Source of the DNA: Phaeovulum molybdatiresistens
Lineage (GTDB): Bacteria > Pseudomonadota > Alphaproteobacteria > Rhodobacterales > Rhodobacteraceae
Direction: 5' to 3'
NCBI RefSeq assembly: GCF_023544865.1
Contig: NZ_JAMJFX010000003.1
Coordinates: 1 to 64,000 of the forward strand
DNA: 64,000 bases
The translations under genes and the position numbers were made by a program. Below are positions 62,252 through 64,000 of the stretch, in pieces (within the stretch, counting starts at the first letter, position 1; each line of letters opens with the position of its first letter). The notes under the pieces were generated by a model, which was not told the DNA's origin, did not search any database, and saw only the letters and a list, made by a program, of their open reading frames with translations.

Positions 62252-64000
62252 ATGGCATCCTATCAGATAAGGCAGCGCGACCCCCTTCTGGACCAGAATA
62301 CCCAGGCCGCCCTGGAACGGCGCGGCAAGGAACTGCTGGGCGGGGTTCTGGTGGTTCTTGGGTTGCTGGTCGGCCTGATGCTGGGAAGCTATTCGCCCGA
62401 CGATCCAAGCTGGATGGCGGCGTCGGACGCGCCGGTGAACAATCTGCTGGGCCGGCTTGGGGCGGGTATCGCTTCGCCGCTTTACATCATCGTGGGTTAT
62501 GCCTGCTGGCTGCTGCCGCTGGGGCTTGTCGCCTGGGGGCTGCGCTTTGTGCTGCACCGGGGCGAGGAACGCGCGATGGCCCGCGTCGTCTTTCTGCCGA
62601 TCGCGGTGGTGCTGGCTTCGGCCTATTCCTCGATGCTGGTGCCGGGCGCAGAATGGGGGCAGGTGTTCGGCCTGGGCGGCCATTTCGGCGACATGATCGC
62701 GGGGCTGTTCGTGGAACTTTCACCGGTGTCGTCCAGCTTCGGGCTAAAGCTGATGTCGCTGATCTTCGCGCTGGGCATGGTGGCGATGGCCGTGTTCGTT
62801 CTGGGTTTCGACCGGGCTGAATTGCAGATGATCCTGCGGTTCCTGATCCTGGGCAGCATCACCAGCTATGCCCTGGTGATGCATGCGCTGGGGCGTGGGG
62901 CTGCGGCCTCGGTCCGGGCGGCGCAGATCGCGCAGGAACGTGCCCGCCAGCGCCGGGCCGAGGCGCGGGACCGGGCCGATGATCTGGCAGCCTGGCAGGC
63001 CCAGCAGGCCGCCTGGGATGCCAGCCAGACGGGCTTTGCCCCGCAGGTGCAGCCCGAACGCGCGGGCCTGATTTCGCGCATCCGCCGCGCGGTCGAGCCT
63101 GAACCCTATGCCAGCCCTGACGACCTTGAACCCGAGCTGATCGAGGTTCATCGTGACTGGCCGTCGACCCCGGCGATGGCCCCCTCGGAAGACCGCATCC
63201 GCGCGCGCATCGCACAGGCCGTGCGCACCCGCGCCACCACCCCGCCGCTGCGGGCCGAACCGCAGATGGCGGCGGTTGTCGCCGATCCGATGCAGGGCTT
63301 CGCGCCGGTTCAGCCGGCCCCGCGCCCCGCTGATCCGCGCCCGGACGTCGCGGCGATGGAAGCGGCGCCGCCGGTTGCCCCGGTCCCGGCCCCGGCAGCA
63401 CCGGCGTCGGTTCTGGCCGCGGTGGCCTCACGCCTTGCACGGGCGGGCAAGCCCGCCGCGCCGGTTCTGCGCGCCGAGCCGCCGTTGAAGGCCACGCCCC
63501 GCTTCATGCCCGGCAGCGCGCCGCAGCCCGTGGTGCGGCCCGAACCGCGCCCCGAGCCGATGCTGACGGCGCAGCCGGCCCCGATGGCGCGTCTGGCCAC
63601 CCCCGATCCGGTAGACGTGGCCCCCAACTGGGCACCCGAGCCGCAGGCGCCTTTGGCCGCTCCGCAGCAGGACGACTGGGCGGATGAGGCGGATTTTGAC
63701 CGCAATGCCTTTGCTTCGCTGGATGACGAAGACGATTTCGCCGATCCGCCGCCACGGGTGGAACTGTCGCGCAAGGTGATCCCCGCAGCCCCTGAGGCGC
63801 GTCGCGTGGTGATGCCCGCGAAAAAGCCGCTCGCCCCGTCGCGTCAGGCCATTGCCGAGGCGCAGCCTGCGCTGAAATTCGATGCCGAACCGCAGCATGC
63901 CTATGAAGCGCCGCCGCTGTCGCTTTTGACCAACCCCGCCACGGTTCAGCGCCATTCGCTGTCCGATGAGGCGTTGGAAGAAAACGCGCGGATGCTGGAA
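62252..64000 (+). CDS. ftsK: DNA translocase FtsK, N-terminal part (runs off the window)
   Basis: The first 583 codons, open at the right edge. Four membrane helices lie in about the first 200 residues (for example LLGGVLVVLGLLVGLMLG; ASPLYIIVGYACWLLPLG; MSLIFALGMVAMAVFVLG). A basic stretch and a long P/A/R-rich linker follow (about 240-560). The motor domain is not yet reached; the last residues resemble the sequence just before it. FtsK moves chromosomes at the division septum. Start ATG 62252 has GGGCAGAG upstream. Confidence 0.93.
   Translation, partial: MASYQIRQRDPLLDQNTQAALERRGKELLGGVLVVLGLLVGLMLGSYSPDDPSWMAASDAPVNNLLGRLGAGIASPLYIIVGYACWLLPLGLVAWGLRFVLHRGEERAMARVVFLPIAVVLASAYSSMLVPGAEWGQVFGLGGHFGDMIAGLFVELSPVSSSFGLKLMSLIFALGMVAMAVFVLGFDRAELQMILRFLILGSITSYALVMHALGRGAAASVRAAQIAQERARQRRAEARDRADDLAAWQAQQAAWDASQTGFAPQVQPERAGLISRIRRAVEPEPYASPDDLEPELIEVHRDWPSTPAMAPSEDRIRARIAQAVRTRATTPPLRAEPQMAAVVADPMQGFAPVQPAPRPADPRPDVAAMEAAPPVAPVPAPAAPASVLAAVASRLARAGKPAAPVLRAEPPLKATPRFMPGSAPQPVVRPEPRPEPMLTAQPAPMARLATPDPVDVAPNWAPEPQAPLAAPQQDDWADEADFDRNAFASLDDEDDFADPPPRVELSRKVIPAAPEARRVVMPAKKPLAPSRQAIAEAQPALKFDAEPQHAYEAPPLSLLTNPATVQRHSLSDEALEENARMLE

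Overview
The window is a high-GC alphaproteobacterial chromosome segment, most likely from the family Rhodobacteraceae (Rhodobacter/Paracoccus-like). The main reasons are an RpoE-ChrR sigma/anti-sigma pair divergent from a FAD oxidoreductase-DUF1365-DUF3833 operon, a Rhodobacter-type porin, small alphaproteobacterial families (DUF3576, DUF3035, DUF3775, SdhAF4/DUF1674), and familiar alphaproteobacterial gene orders (leuS-lptE-holA; rbfA-truB-rpsO-pnp). I saw no rRNA, tRNA or CRISPR array. Every stretch between genes is shorter than 300 bases.

Layout. (1) 1-2586: nested insertion sequences. An apparently intact IS110-family transposase lies against a truncated IS66 element (tnpA, tnpB and the first part of tnpC). 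(2) 2597-8118: a small surface-polysaccharide locus read leftward: a two-domain GT2/CDP-glycerol glycerophosphotransferase, a Stealth-family sugar-phosphate transferase and a family 4 glycosyltransferase. (3) 8163-16763: DMT transporter, HU protein, an overlapping adenine deaminase-AMP nucleosidase pair (AMP to adenine to hypoxanthine), an SDR protein, an MFS transporter divergent from a GST, and another GT2. (4) 16767-22637: flavoprotein, then leuS-lptE-holA, then a DUF3576 lipoprotein. (5) 22909-29317: porin with terminator, TPR-sulfotransferase overlapping yggS, YkuD protein coupled to ribA, and an orphan OmpR-type response regulator. (6) 29334-33824: DUF3775, then the oxidative-stress module: DUF3833, DUF1365 and a FAD oxidoreductase diverging from rpoE-chrR. 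The two operons have identical, oppositely directed TGATCC-N18-TATTCC promoters. (7) 33821-45563: a leftward run of rsmB, a heparinase-like gene, purH, lspA, a DUF3035 lipoprotein, two M16 peptidases, mutL and rmuC. (8) 45655-53324: sdhAF4-like gene, dapB, then the translation/RNA cluster rbfA, NAGPA-like gene, truB, DUF1643, RTX-repeat protein, rpsO and pnp. (9) 53375-64000: 1-Cys peroxiredoxin, aldehyde dehydrogenase, exonuclease III, thioredoxin-TPR co-chaperone, LonN-domain protein, Trm112-like protein, UbiH-type monooxygenase, amidase, aminotransferase, and ftsK running off the right edge.

Most of the window is ordinary core genome. The parts that repay a second look are the IS110 non-coding leader, with a 13-bp inverted repeat reaching its start codon; the IS-bordered polysaccharide genes, two of which share an N-terminal segment despite unrelated catalytic domains; the mirrored ECF promoters; a dispersed hairpin-forming intergenic repeat; and probable autoregulatory leaders of rpsO and pnp. 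No clearly new defence or biosynthetic system was found.
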